DNA from: an uncultured Mucilaginibacter sp.
Lineage (GTDB): Bacteria > Bacteroidota > Bacteroidia > Sphingobacteriales > Sphingobacteriaceae
Assembly (NCBI GenBank): GCA_903864275.1
Contig: CAIPFE010000014.1
Location: forward strand, 248,001 to 312,000
Direction of reading: 5' to 3'
Length of the DNA stretch: 64,000 nucleotides
Of the stretch, positions 19,648-28,200 are shown piece by piece (position 1 is the stretch's first letter; each line of letters opens with the position of its first letter). Made by a program: the position numbers and the translations under genes. The notes beneath the pieces were generated by a model. The model had not been told where the DNA came from. It ran no database searches and was given only the letters and a program-made list of their open reading frames with translations.

Positions 19648-19938
19648 TCAATCTAGAAATTGTAATACTAACTGCTCCCATTCCTCTTCCAGGGATATGT
19701 TCGGGCGGGTTTGCTGTGCTTTTTTATACCAGTAGTCGGCATTCCAAATATCCCCCTCTTTACGGTGCAGGTAGCCATGGACCCATGCCGATGCCTGATC
19801 TGCTAAATGATCCACCCCGGCATGCGCCCGGCGCCAATCGCCTTTGCCATCATACCAAAGGCTTCTTAACTGTACGTTCAGTCCGGCAATAGGTTCTTCT
19901 AAATTCAACGACGCTTTAAATTCAGTTAAGGTTTTCAT
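19648..19938 (-). CDS. Small protein of unknown function
   Basis: A 96-residue soluble protein starting MKTLTEFKASLNLEEP; two codons upstream another ATG is possible. It is rich in Trp and helices, for example HAGVDHLADQASAWVHGYLHR and WNADYWYKKAQQTRPN. The layout resembles one or two TPR-like helix pairs. It lies 17 bp downstream of the acyl-CoA ligase stop on the same strand and is therefore probably co-transcribed with it. I know no function for the family. Confidence 0.75.
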   Translation of the reverse strand: MKTLTEFKASLNLEEPIAGLNVQLRSLWYDGKGDWRRAHAGVDHLADQASAWVHGYLHRKEGDIWNADYWYKKAQQTRPNISLEEEWEQLVLQFLD

Positions 19939-19955
19939 TGGCATTAATCTCTAAA

Positions 19956-21503
19956 TCACGCCCCCCTCAACTCCCTTTTCAAAATCTTCCCCGTCGCGTT
20001 CATAGGCAACGCTGCGATAAACTCAATATGGCGGGGGTATTTATAAGCGGCTATGCGCTCTCTGGTCCAAGCAATCAGGTCATTTTCGGGGACTGTGTGG
20101 CCTTCTTTTAGAACTACAAATGCTTTCACATCTTCGCCCATTTCTTCGTGCGGGATGCCGATCACGGCAACGAGGGAAACCGCTTCATGCTTTATCATTA
20201 ACTCTTCCACTTCCCGGGGGTATATTTTCATGCCGCCGCGGATGATCATGTCCTTGGTGCGGTCCACAATAAAGTAGTACCCGTCTTCATCTTTTATGGC
20301 AATATCGCCTGAGTGCAGCCAGCCATTTTGAAGGGCTTTTGCCGTTTCTTCGGGCTTTTTGTAATAGCCCTTCATCACATTATGGCCGCGGTAAAGTAAC
20401 TCGCCTTTCTCACCCGCTGGCACTTCTGCCCCATCAGCATCCACCAATTTTACTTCAACACCCCAAAATGTCCTCCCGATTGATCCTGGCTTTCGCACAG
20501 CATTCAATTGGTTAAAGGTAACCACAGGCGAACCTTCTGACATGCCATAACCTTCAAGGATCGGCACATTAAAACGTCTTTCAAAGTCTTCCAGCACCTT
20601 TACCGGCAAAGAAGCTCCGCCCGAGCAGCTTATCTTTAAATTTTTGGCAATGCTTTCGTAATCAAATTTTGGGTCTGTATAATTCAATAAGCCCCAGTAC
20701 ATCGTCGGTACACCTGCAAAAATGGTTACTTTGTGTTTTTGCATCACATCATATACCGTTTCGGCATCAAAACGTGTCAGCAATACACCCGTGCCACCCT
20801 TGTAAATACCTGCGTTCATCATCACCGTCATCCCAAAAATATGGAACAGTGGCAAAACAACAAGGCCGACATCATCTGCGCTTGTGTCCGTCAGGTCAGC
20901 TATCATAACAGCGTTAAGCAGCAAATTTGAATGTGTCAGCTCCGCTCCTTTCGGTTTGCCTGTAGTGCCAGAGGTATAAATAATTACGCAGGTATCTTCG
21001 GCATTGCTTTGGTGCATTTCGAAAGCAGGGGACTGCCCGGCCATAAGATCACTCAAAGTAGCTGTGCCGTCGATATGTGAGGGCATCCCGGGCCTGGGCG
21101 TGATCATAAAAAAATGGTAGCATTCATTTACCGCGCCAAAGGCCGCATAGCCGATCTCGCCCAAAGGAAAATCGGGCGTCCCCGAAAAACAGAAATAGGC
21201 CTTGGCGTCGCTGTCGCGCAGGTGATATTCAACCTCGTCTTTTTTTAGCAAACAATTAAGCGGCACCACCACCGCACCGGTCTTTAAAATTCCAAAATAA
21301 ATGATGGGGAAATAAGGTAAGTTAGGGCAGCTTAAAGCCACTTTGTCACCAATGCCGATACTCCTCGCCCTCAAACCGTTCGCCACCCGGTTGGCCGCGT
21401 CATTAATCTGACCGTACGAAAGCGTGGTGTCCATAAAAATAAATGCGGCCTTTTCAGGATAACGCCTGGCACTGTCTTCCAGGATGACGGATAGGTTTAA
21501 CAT
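19956..21503 (-). CDS. Long-chain acyl-CoA ligase (AMP-binding)
   Basis: Member of the acyl-adenylate-forming superfamily, 515 residues, expected to activate a fatty or aryl acid to its CoA thioester at the expense of ATP. Motif A3 is IIYTSGTTGKPKGAELTHSN (about residue 175). GYGMSEGSPV is motif A5. LHSGDIAIKDEDGYYFIVDR is motif A7/A8, and the C-terminal catalytic lysine lies in NATGKILKRELR. Size and motif order fit a FadD13-like ligase. The chain length of the substrate cannot be told. A small unknown gene follows 17 bp downstream. Confidence 0.92.
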   Translation of the reverse strand: MLNLSVILEDSARRYPEKAAFIFMDTTLSYGQINDAANRVANGLRARSIGIGDKVALSCPNLPYFPIIYFGILKTGAVVVPLNCLLKKDEVEYHLRDSDAKAYFCFSGTPDFPLGEIGYAAFGAVNECYHFFMITPRPGMPSHIDGTATLSDLMAGQSPAFEMHQSNAEDTCVIIYTSGTTGKPKGAELTHSNLLLNAVMIADLTDTSADDVGLVVLPLFHIFGMTVMMNAGIYKGGTGVLLTRFDAETVYDVMQKHKVTIFAGVPTMYWGLLNYTDPKFDYESIAKNLKISCSGGASLPVKVLEDFERRFNVPILEGYGMSEGSPVVTFNQLNAVRKPGSIGRTFWGVEVKLVDADGAEVPAGEKGELLYRGHNVMKGYYKKPEETAKALQNGWLHSGDIAIKDEDGYYFIVDRTKDMIIRGGMKIYPREVEELMIKHEAVSLVAVIGIPHEEMGEDVKAFVVLKEGHTVPENDLIAWTRERIAAYKYPRHIEFIAALPMNATGKILKRELRGA

Positions 21504-21668
21504 ATTTTATTACAATTAATGAAAGCGGGTTTAAGAAATAATTGGCTGAATCAAATATATCCAAAAATTGCAGAGGCATTATGCTTTTCGGAACAAAATA
21601 ATTTTTTTGCGGGATTATAATCTTCCCAATAAAATTTAATCGGGCGCAAAGTATTTTACATTTGTACT

Positions 21669-21800
21669 ATGAGGTTTTTGCTTTATATTGACCAGGGGTC
21701 GGGGAGTTTAATTTTCCAGGCATTACTATCCGGTTTTTTAACCGTATTAATATTTTTTAAAAGGATCATTGCCTATATCAAATCCAAATTCAAAAAATAA
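21669..21800 (+). CDS. 43-residue membrane protein, YIDxGSGS type
   Basis: Short gene: ATG at 21669, TAA at 21798. The protein begins MRFLLYIDQGSGSLIFQALL and continues through one hydrophobic helix to a basic tail (KRIIAYIKSKFKK), so the tail should face the cytoplasm. The motif YID-Q/P-GSGS-x3-QALL is one I recall in tiny proteins found immediately upstream of NoeA-like methyltransferase and sulfatase-like genes in other bacteria. It ends 23 bp before the methyltransferase start, so the two should be co-transcribed. Its role is unknown; it may help place or activate the membrane partner. Confidence 0.8.
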   Translation: MRFLLYIDQGSGSLIFQALLSGFLTVLIFFKRIIAYIKSKFKK

Positions 21801-21823
21801 TAATAAAGAAATTGATTTTACAA

Positions 21824-23197
21824 ATGACCGGACCTAATTATTACTCATACCGTGATGCCGATGCCCGTGTAGTAAAGAAAAAGGATGGATGGTACCGGTA
21901 TATTTTCAATACTTATAAGAATGAATATGAACACCTTATGCAATCCGGCTTACACCAGGAATTAGTTGAAAATGATTTACTGATCAGCCACGAAGAAGTT
22001 GGTGTTGACACCGATGACCCGAATGTTCACAAACTTATACGCCCCGGTCAAGTTCAATTTCAGAGCTATCCGTTTGAATGGTCATACACCCAATGGCGAA
22101 AATCGATCCTGGCTTTTTTAGATATCAATTTGACCGCTTTGAAACATGGGATGCTATTAAAGGACGGTACGCCCTTTAACTTTTATTTAATAAACGGTAA
22201 GAGCCGTCTGCTGGACACCAGTTCATTTATGTTCTTCAAGAAAAATGATTTCTGGCTTGCCTACCGGCAATTTTGCGAAGAATTTTTAAGCCCCTTTGCA
22301 TTAATGCATTTTAATGGCCCCCAGTGGGCGAAAATAACGCAGACTTATTTAAGGGGCCTGCCGTTAGACTTTGTCAGTAAACAGCTAAGTTGGAGAACGT
22401 GGTTAAACCCAACTTGCTTTTTTCATATTCATTTGCACTCGAGGTATGGTAACGATGATGAATCGTTAACCCGGGAGAAACCGAAAAAAGGTTTTGATAC
22501 CGAAAAGCTGTCAAGCTTATTGACCATGATCAGATCAACTGTTTTATCATGGGATAAACCCTATCGGTTTAAAGATTGGTGGACTAACTATTATGAGAAC
22601 GATATTGAATCGGCAGACTACCTTATCGACAAAGAAAAAGTACTAACTGAATGGTTATCGTACACACACCCAAAAACCGTGATTGATTTAGGGGCCAATA
22701 CCGGGAAATTTTCGCTGCTTGCCGCCAAACATGCTGATTATGTGATCGCTTTGGAAAAGGATGAAAATTGTGTAGATATAATTGAAAGCGAAATTGAAAA
22801 GGGCCCTTTAGGCAATATCACAGCTTTAACTGGCGACCTTGCAGCAACAAGCCCTGACCTGGGGGTGTTGAACCGCGAATATGCTTCAATTTATACCAGG
22901 GGAAGATCGGAAATGGTCATCGGGCTTGCTTTGATCAATCATTTATGTATTGCTGCCAATATTTCGACAAACCAGGTTGCAGAATTATTCTCGCAGTTTA
23001 CCACGAAATTTGCCTTGGTTGAGTTTATCCCAAAAGAAGACAAAAAAGTGACCCAGCTATTAAAAAACAGGAAAGATGTTTTTAGTGATTATAACGAGGC
23101 CAATTTTATCAGCATATTTTCCATTTACTTTGACCTGCTAAAAGTTGAAACGTTGAGTGGCTCAAAAAGGAAGTTGTTTTTATGGAAAAAAAAGTGA
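21824..23197 (+). CDS. NoeA-like SAM-dependent methyltransferase
   Basis: A 457-residue cytoplasmic protein. The class I methyltransferase fold is in the C-terminal half: motif I VIDLGANTGKFSLLAAKHA (about residues 283-300), then IALEKDENCVDIIE and GLALINHLCIA. The N-terminal 250 residues resemble the NoeA nodulation-protein type, with YRDADARVVKKKDGWYRYI and LKDGTPFNFYLINGKSRLLD. The start at the ATG 21824 (MTGPNYYSY) is preferred to the upstream TTG. It lies between the 43-residue gene and the sulfatase-like gene (1 bp to the next start). The acceptor, likely a surface glycan or lipid, is inferred. Confidence 0.88.
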   Translation: MTGPNYYSYRDADARVVKKKDGWYRYIFNTYKNEYEHLMQSGLHQELVENDLLISHEEVGVDTDDPNVHKLIRPGQVQFQSYPFEWSYTQWRKSILAFLDINLTALKHGMLLKDGTPFNFYLINGKSRLLDTSSFMFFKKNDFWLAYRQFCEEFLSPFALMHFNGPQWAKITQTYLRGLPLDFVSKQLSWRTWLNPTCFFHIHLHSRYGNDDESLTREKPKKGFDTEKLSSLLTMIRSTVLSWDKPYRFKDWWTNYYENDIESADYLIDKEKVLTEWLSYTHPKTVIDLGANTGKFSLLAAKHADYVIALEKDENCVDIIESEIEKGPLGNITALTGDLAATSPDLGVLNREYASIYTRGRSEMVIGLALINHLCIAANISTNQVAELFSQFTTKFALVEFIPKEDKKVTQLLKNRKDVFSDYNEANFISIFSIYFDLLKVETLSGSKRKLFLWKKK

Positions 23198-23198
23198 T

Positions 23199-24482
23199 AT
23201 GAAAACAACAGCAAATTATTTTTGGTCATTTTCAAAAATAAACCTATTAATTTTCGTTACGAACTTTATTTATATTGCTTCAGCCTTACTGGGAATATAT
23301 AAAGACAATGCTGAGTTTTTCGTTGAAAACGCCTTCCAGGCGGTTGATATAATTTTTTATTGCTTTGTGTTGCTTTCATTTTTATTTATAAAGAATGAGA
23401 AACTGTATTTTTTAATTTCCTTGTTCCTGATCCTCGATCTCCCGGTTAATTTAAAGCTGTCCTTGCAGGGCTTATTGATTAAATATTTAAATTTTCCCGG
23501 CGGACCGGCGAACCAGTTTGTAACTTATGCCCTCCTTTTTTGCATTTTTGGTTTAGTAGTTTTTTTAGTAGTAAAGTTCAATTCGGTCCGGTATTTTCAG
23601 ATATATTTACTTATTTTCTATTCCATTTCTTTAATAAACATTGCCTTTCGCTCTAAAAAAGTAAATAACCCCTCACTGCGTTTGGGCAACCAGGTTTCGT
23701 CCATATCTAAAAATTACTACTTCTTCCTTTTTGATGAATATCCTAATGAACAGGTCATCAGGAAATATAATCTTTGCGAACCAACCTCCTACCCTTCTGT
23801 TTTGCTTGGCAGAGAAAGCTTTATAAATGACCAAAATGTTTATTCCAACTTTATAAGTACCGAAAAAAGTACTTTAACCTTCCTGACAGGCAGTTTTCAA
23901 GCAGATTATAATGTAAACAAAACCATTCATGCCATTTATAATAACGCCTTCGCAAAGGGCACAAACTATTCATTTTATACTTATTCCCTGTTTGATAATG
24001 AGCACAGGCCCAATTCCGAATTTTCTGTTTTTTATTTTAAAGATTTCAACAACCTGTCAACGCGCAAACTGATCCCATCCGCCATCAAGCTTTTTACCGG
24101 AAAAGGGTTAGGCAGAGCTACTGATTGGGAGGTATATAACGCTGGTACAATCGGCAAATTGGCCGCGCTTTCGAGTCTTAAGCGCCGACATGTTGTTTAT
24201 ATGCATTTTTTTACGCCGCACATTTATCCTCTGGTTTGGGGTCAACCCATGTCCGAAAGAATTAAAAATGCAAATCAATGGATGCTCAAAGCAATCAAAT
24301 TACTTGATGAAAACGACCCCAAAGCCGGCGTGGTTATTTTTTCAGACCATGGCTTAAGGGAGCCATATATCCGGAATAAATTATGGAACAAAAACCTGCT
24401 TTATTTCAGGAATATTAAAATTGACACCACCCTGGTTAACAAAAATGGTTTAGTTGATTTGATAAAAAGTATAAATTACTAA
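23199..24482 (+). CDS. Membrane-anchored sulfatase/phosphotransferase-like protein
   Basis: Alkaline-phosphatase-fold enzyme tied to the membrane, 427 residues. About five hydrophobic segments occupy residues 8-150. A catalytic-like domain follows: metal-site motif FFLFDEYPNEQVI (about 165-180), a nucleophile region near NFISTEKSTLTFLTGS, YMHFFTPHIYP, and the second metal motif VVIFSDHGLRE. It could hydrolyse or transfer a sulfate, phosphate or phosphoalcohol group on a surface polymer; the group is not determined. The start is the ATG one base after the methyltransferase stop. It is convergent with the APS kinase gene, 3 bp away. Confidence 0.83.
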   Translation: MKTTANYFWSFSKINLLIFVTNFIYIASALLGIYKDNAEFFVENAFQAVDIIFYCFVLLSFLFIKNEKLYFLISLFLILDLPVNLKLSLQGLLIKYLNFPGGPANQFVTYALLFCIFGLVVFLVVKFNSVRYFQIYLLIFYSISLINIAFRSKKVNNPSLRLGNQVSSISKNYYFFLFDEYPNEQVIRKYNLCEPTSYPSVLLGRESFINDQNVYSNFISTEKSTLTFLTGSFQADYNVNKTIHAIYNNAFAKGTNYSFYTYSLFDNEHRPNSEFSVFYFKDFNNLSTRKLIPSAIKLFTGKGLGRATDWEVYNAGTIGKLAALSSLKRRHVVYMHFFTPHIYPLVWGQPMSERIKNANQWMLKAIKLLDENDPKAGVVIFSDHGLREPYIRNKLWNKNLLYFRNIKIDTTLVNKNGLVDLIKSINY

Positions 24483-24485
24483 AGA

Positions 24486-25007
24486 TCAACACCGTTCAAT
24501 AATAAAATCAAACAAAATGTCCGTGCATTCCTTGACCGATTGGGTTCCCGAATCCAGGTAAAGATCAGGATTTTCGGGAACGTCAAACCTGTCATTTATG
24601 CCTGTAAGGTTATATAATTTTTGAGGGTGCCCATCCGGTAATAATGCCCTTGCATAAAGCCCTTTTGTGTCCCTTTCGATCAAAATTTCGACCGGGCAAT
24701 AGAGGGATACTATTTTAACATCATCGTAATTTCGACAAAGTTCCTGCCTGATCTCTTCGAACGGGTTTATCGCGCTTACTATTGCGATTATGCCTTGTTT
24801 GGAAAATTTGTTCCCAATAAAGCCCAGCCTGCGTATATTTTCGAAACGGTCCTCCTGCGAGTATGACAACTCTTTGAAAAGCATTTTGCGGTATTCGTCC
24901 CCGTCTAATATTTCTGTAGCTTTTCCGATAGCCACTAATTTATTTCTTACATTTTCGGCAAGTGTTGTTTTGCCTGCTCCCGAAAGTCCGCATATTAATA
25001 CGATCAT
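24486..25007 (-). CDS. cysC: Adenylyl-sulfate kinase (APS kinase)
   Basis: Phosphorylates adenosine 5'-phosphosulfate to PAPS, the sulfate donor for sulfotransferases. Its 173 residues fit the stand-alone enzyme. The P-loop GLSGAGKT is at 7-14. DGDEYRK, SYSQEDRFENIRRLG, ERDTKGLYARA and LTGINDRFDVPENPDL are the family signatures. No sulfate adenylyltransferase (cysND) or reductase gene is near, so the PAPS may serve sulfation rather than assimilation, or it may phosphorylate an analogue. It ends 3 bp from the sulfatase-like gene, on the opposite strand. Confidence 0.92.
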   Translation of the reverse strand: MIVLICGLSGAGKTTLAENVRNKLVAIGKATEILDGDEYRKMLFKELSYSQEDRFENIRRLGFIGNKFSKQGIIAIVSAINPFEEIRQELCRNYDDVKIVSLYCPVEILIERDTKGLYARALLPDGHPQKLYNLTGINDRFDVPENPDLYLDSGTQSVKECTDILFDFIIERC

Positions 25008-25057
25008 TTATTTGTTATAAGTAAACATTTAGATATCTAAGGATTTTACAAGCTAAT

Positions 25058-25110
25058 TTAGTAATTCATTAATTCACTAACTCATCAATTCATTAATTCA
25101 TTAATTCTCA
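25058..25110. repeat. AATTCATTAATTCACTAA-type tandem repeat
   Basis: Five or so imperfect copies of AATTCATTAATTC-like words lie in the gap between cysC and the metallopeptidase-like gene. The last copy ends 1 bp before that gene's stop triplet (25112-25114). Confidence 0.65.
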
Positions 25111-25111
25111 C

Positions 25112-27961
25112 CTAAAACACGGTCACCGGCACAATGATCTCGAACCGGTTGCGGCTGCTGCCGCCGAAAACATCCCTGTCGATAAGGTAGCTATACCTGA
25201 AACCAAAGGAAACGGCCCCCTGGTTAAACCATCGCGAATCGAAATACACCTCGGCCCCGGTAGATCGGAACGTGCCTTTAAACTGGCGGCCGTCGGTATA
25301 AAAATCGGTGGCGTAGGTGTAGTCGTAAAAAGCATTGCCCCTTATCCGCAGCAGGTAAAATGTATCGGCAAAGCCGGCATCCGGGTAAGCTATCGGGAAA
25401 TGATAATTTACGCCGGCTTTATTCATGTTGTACAGGTTTTCGGCAGTATATCCCCTTGAAAATGGGAAATCATTAGAAAAATCGATCACGCTGTTTTTAT
25501 CTTTTTGCTGATGCGCTAGATTGATCACCAGGTTGTGATTAATGTTAAACCCGGGGAAATAAAACGACCCATTAGCCAAAAACTGCCCGGCGCTTATCCC
25601 GCTGATTGCCGATTTGTAATTTAAAGCAATAGCTTGCCCAAAGCGTGGGAAAATGTTTTGCCGGGCCTGTTGAATGTTGTTGCTGAAATTGATGTAATCG
25701 TTACTATAGGTATACGACCGGTCGGCAAACATGGCCCTGAAAGGCTGTTGAAAGGCGCTTTGGGTATAATACAGGTCGCTGCCAACCTGTAATTGGGTTA
25801 AGTTTTTTCCATAGCTCAAATTCAAAGGCAGTTCCAGGCCGGCATGCAGGTTGGTTTCGTTCCAGTAAATGTGGTTGCCGTTAAAATAACTACGCCGGTC
25901 AAGCGTATAATCAGCCCCAGCCGAAATAAAAGGGAACAAAGCCCCATAGACCGCATCAAAGCCAAACTGCTTATACCCTTCATCCCGGTTGTAAGTAAAC
26001 GAAAGCTCGGATTGCAGGGTGTTCAGCACGTTTTCCCCCTCAAGGCTTAACGTATAGTTAGGATCATTAAAATTAGGGAAAAGGCTATGAAAATTAATTA
26101 AGTGATGCGACTTGCGATATTTTGTAATTGGCAATGAGTCGTTTTTTACTTTAGCCAGCAGGTCAGTTGAGCTATCGCGTTTTAGTGCACTGATGCCAAA
26201 ATCAGGAAGATTGCCACGTAACTGGTCAGGCTCGATTGCAGCCCACTGCAGGCTTTTTTTATCTGCCTCGTTTACCCGGTAGCCAAACGCGGTAAACCCT
26301 ACCCAGGCAAATTTGTTATCAATTATCGCCGGCTCGTAGTTACCAATAGAGCCATTAGTATTATAGCTTTTTAGCTGGAAAAGTTTAGAAGTTTTTAAAC
26401 TTAAAGCAAATATACGGTCATCAATCCCTGAGGTAGCTGAAAAATAGACCGTATCATTTTTTATCGTGGGAAAAGCTATAGGCTGTTCGGAAAACGGTAG
26501 TAAATACTGGTTGCCGCCGGTCTTAATATTGATCAGGTCAAGCGACATCTTACCCTTTTTTGTGCGTATGGCCGCGATCAAATGATCATTGCCGTAAAAC
26601 TTTGGATAAGTGTAAAACAGGTTTTCTTTATTTGGCAGGACAGAAATTAGCTTACCGGTTTCAGCATCTATAAGATGAAGATCGCACTTTCCGTTAGCAC
26701 CTTGATTAACCGTTACAATGGTTTTCCCATCCGGACTAAAATCCGGCGAAAAATATTTGGTATTTTTTGTGATACGATGCTCTTTACCCGTACTCACATC
26801 AAGCAGCATTAGTTCGCTGTAATCGCGGTAGTTCCAGCGCAAATCCGGCCGGTAAGCAGTATAAACTATTTTACCATTATGGTAAGCAAAATAAGAATCC
26901 AAGGAAACGCTTCTTATGCTGATGCTCGTTTCCTGGCCGCCGGTTTTCATTACGAACGCAGGGATATGATCATAAGTGCTTTTCAAATAGATCATCGTGC
27001 TGTCGTTTATAAAAACAGGGTACTCCCGGTTGGCGTCAAAATGCTTTTTAGTTGGCGCATTAGTCGTAGGATAATGGAGTGATTGATCGGCGCTGAATAT
27101 CTGTCTATAGTGATTCAATCCTTCATTCCTGAATTGGGTAAAATCCTCACGGGTATATCGTTTAATAGCTTTCTGAAAAGGATAAAAGCCGCCACGGTAA
27201 GCGGCAGCATCATGGGTTACTTTTTTCCAGAAATCATCGCCGTACTTATCACGGCCATAGCTAACCAGCATATAACCAAGGGGGTACCAGTCGGGAGTAA
27301 AATCTTGTAATGACCCGTTACGTATTTTCATATAGCTGTAATCCCTGCCATCAGCCCATAAGGCACGGAAACCGTTATAGAAAAACGGGAGCCTTCCCCT
27401 GCCTTGCTCACTTACATGAGTTTCATTAAAAACGGCATCGCCTTCAAAAAACCAGTTGGGCACAGCCAGGTCATTGGCCAGCGCCTGGCCGCCTTCGCCA
27501 AAAAGCACTTTAAGCGTATGCGAAAAGCCCACATTAAAATTATTATATTGCTGTACGTGCCTGAACTCGTGTATAGCCAGCTGCTCGGGCCACCACAAGC
27601 TGCCGATGTCAAAACTGTTCTGTCCGGGCGTTAAATAAAACTCGCTCCTGAAAGGCGCTAGGCCAACATAAGCATTGGGTACGGTTGTTTGGTTTTGCAA
27701 TAAAATACTGATCTGTCGCTGCTTAAAGCCAATAGTAGGTTGTATGGCCCCGCTCATTTGGCGTATTATGTTGGCCACCCGTAACCCCGCTGAATCAAGC
27801 CCTACCGGGAAGATCACTTTGGCGGCCGGCATATCAATTTGGTTCCATTTGATGGACGGTGGATTACCGCCGAATTCCTGGGCTTTTGTGATAGTGGCAG
27901 TAGCAGTAAGGAGTAGCAGTAGCAGGAGGATTTGCAGAGCTATTTTGGGCAGTTTTGTCAT
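25112..27961 (-). CDS. Secreted HEFRH peptidase-like protein with propeller and barrel-like C-terminus
   Basis: Exported protein of 949 residues. The signal peptide is residues 1-27 (ending TKA). A gluzincin-type zinc site HEFRH is at 131-135, with E173 in WFFEGDAVFNE as the likely third ligand. Residues about 300-570 contain TolB/WD40-like blades (FSPDFSPDGKTIVTV, DLHLIDAETGKLIS). Residues about 610-949 are alternating aromatic beta strands ending in Phe (FEIIVPVTVF), the pattern of an outer-membrane barrel. It is read here as a surface or periplasm-facing peptidase anchored by its own barrel. Similar long proteins occur in Bacteroidota without assigned function. Confidence 0.85.
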   Translation of the reverse strand: MTKLPKIALQILLLLLLLTATATITKAQEFGGNPPSIKWNQIDMPAAKVIFPVGLDSAGLRVANIIRQMSGAIQPTIGFKQRQISILLQNQTTVPNAYVGLAPFRSEFYLTPGQNSFDIGSLWWPEQLAIHEFRHVQQYNNFNVGFSHTLKVLFGEGGQALANDLAVPNWFFEGDAVFNETHVSEQGRGRLPFFYNGFRALWADGRDYSYMKIRNGSLQDFTPDWYPLGYMLVSYGRDKYGDDFWKKVTHDAAAYRGGFYPFQKAIKRYTREDFTQFRNEGLNHYRQIFSADQSLHYPTTNAPTKKHFDANREYPVFINDSTMIYLKSTYDHIPAFVMKTGGQETSISIRSVSLDSYFAYHNGKIVYTAYRPDLRWNYRDYSELMLLDVSTGKEHRITKNTKYFSPDFSPDGKTIVTVNQGANGKCDLHLIDAETGKLISVLPNKENLFYTYPKFYGNDHLIAAIRTKKGKMSLDLINIKTGGNQYLLPFSEQPIAFPTIKNDTVYFSATSGIDDRIFALSLKTSKLFQLKSYNTNGSIGNYEPAIIDNKFAWVGFTAFGYRVNEADKKSLQWAAIEPDQLRGNLPDFGISALKRDSSTDLLAKVKNDSLPITKYRKSHHLINFHSLFPNFNDPNYTLSLEGENVLNTLQSELSFTYNRDEGYKQFGFDAVYGALFPFISAGADYTLDRRSYFNGNHIYWNETNLHAGLELPLNLSYGKNLTQLQVGSDLYYTQSAFQQPFRAMFADRSYTYSNDYINFSNNIQQARQNIFPRFGQAIALNYKSAISGISAGQFLANGSFYFPGFNINHNLVINLAHQQKDKNSVIDFSNDFPFSRGYTAENLYNMNKAGVNYHFPIAYPDAGFADTFYLLRIRGNAFYDYTYATDFYTDGRQFKGTFRSTGAEVYFDSRWFNQGAVSFGFRYSYLIDRDVFGGSSRNRFEIIVPVTVF

Positions 27962-28098
27962 TGAGCGTGAAAGTAAGCACTATTTGTCAATTGTCTGAAT
28001 CAGGACTTGCAGAATTTTAGAATTAACAGAATTATAGTGGATTTGATTTTGACGACTCATAATTATTTGTTCTTAAAATTTTAAAATTCATAAAATAA

Positions 28099-28137
28099 AT
28101 AAATCCGAAATCGAACATCCGAAACCCGAAATCAATA
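28099..28137. repeat. CCGAAATC-type word repeat
   Basis: TCCGAAATCG, TCCGAAACC and CCGAAATCAA words lie upstream of the Hsp70 gene. They are the same family as 5292-5375 and the inverted pair at 63341-63655. Confidence 0.6.
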
Positions 28138-28174
28138 CCAACACTTAAATGACATACAATAAGCCAAAACTCTA

Positions 28175-28182
28175 TACATTTG
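28175..28182 (+). promoter_or_regulatory. Candidate -7 box for hscA
   Basis: TACATTTG matches the Bacteroidota -7 consensus TAnnTTTG and lies 18 bp before the chosen ATG, giving a short leader. The -33 element is weak, so this is tentative. Confidence 0.4.
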
Positions 28183-28200
28183 CCGATTGTTATAACAACC

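Noticed and set aside
21657-21664. TACATTTG as promoter of the surface-modification module
   Set aside because: It matches TAnnTTTG but lies 5 bp before the ATG of the small gene and has no -33 partner, so the transcript would be leaderless at best.
25058-25110. Short regularly repeated words that could be read as a CRISPR array
   Set aside because: Units are 8-13 bp, contiguous and imperfect, with no unique spacers and no cas genes.
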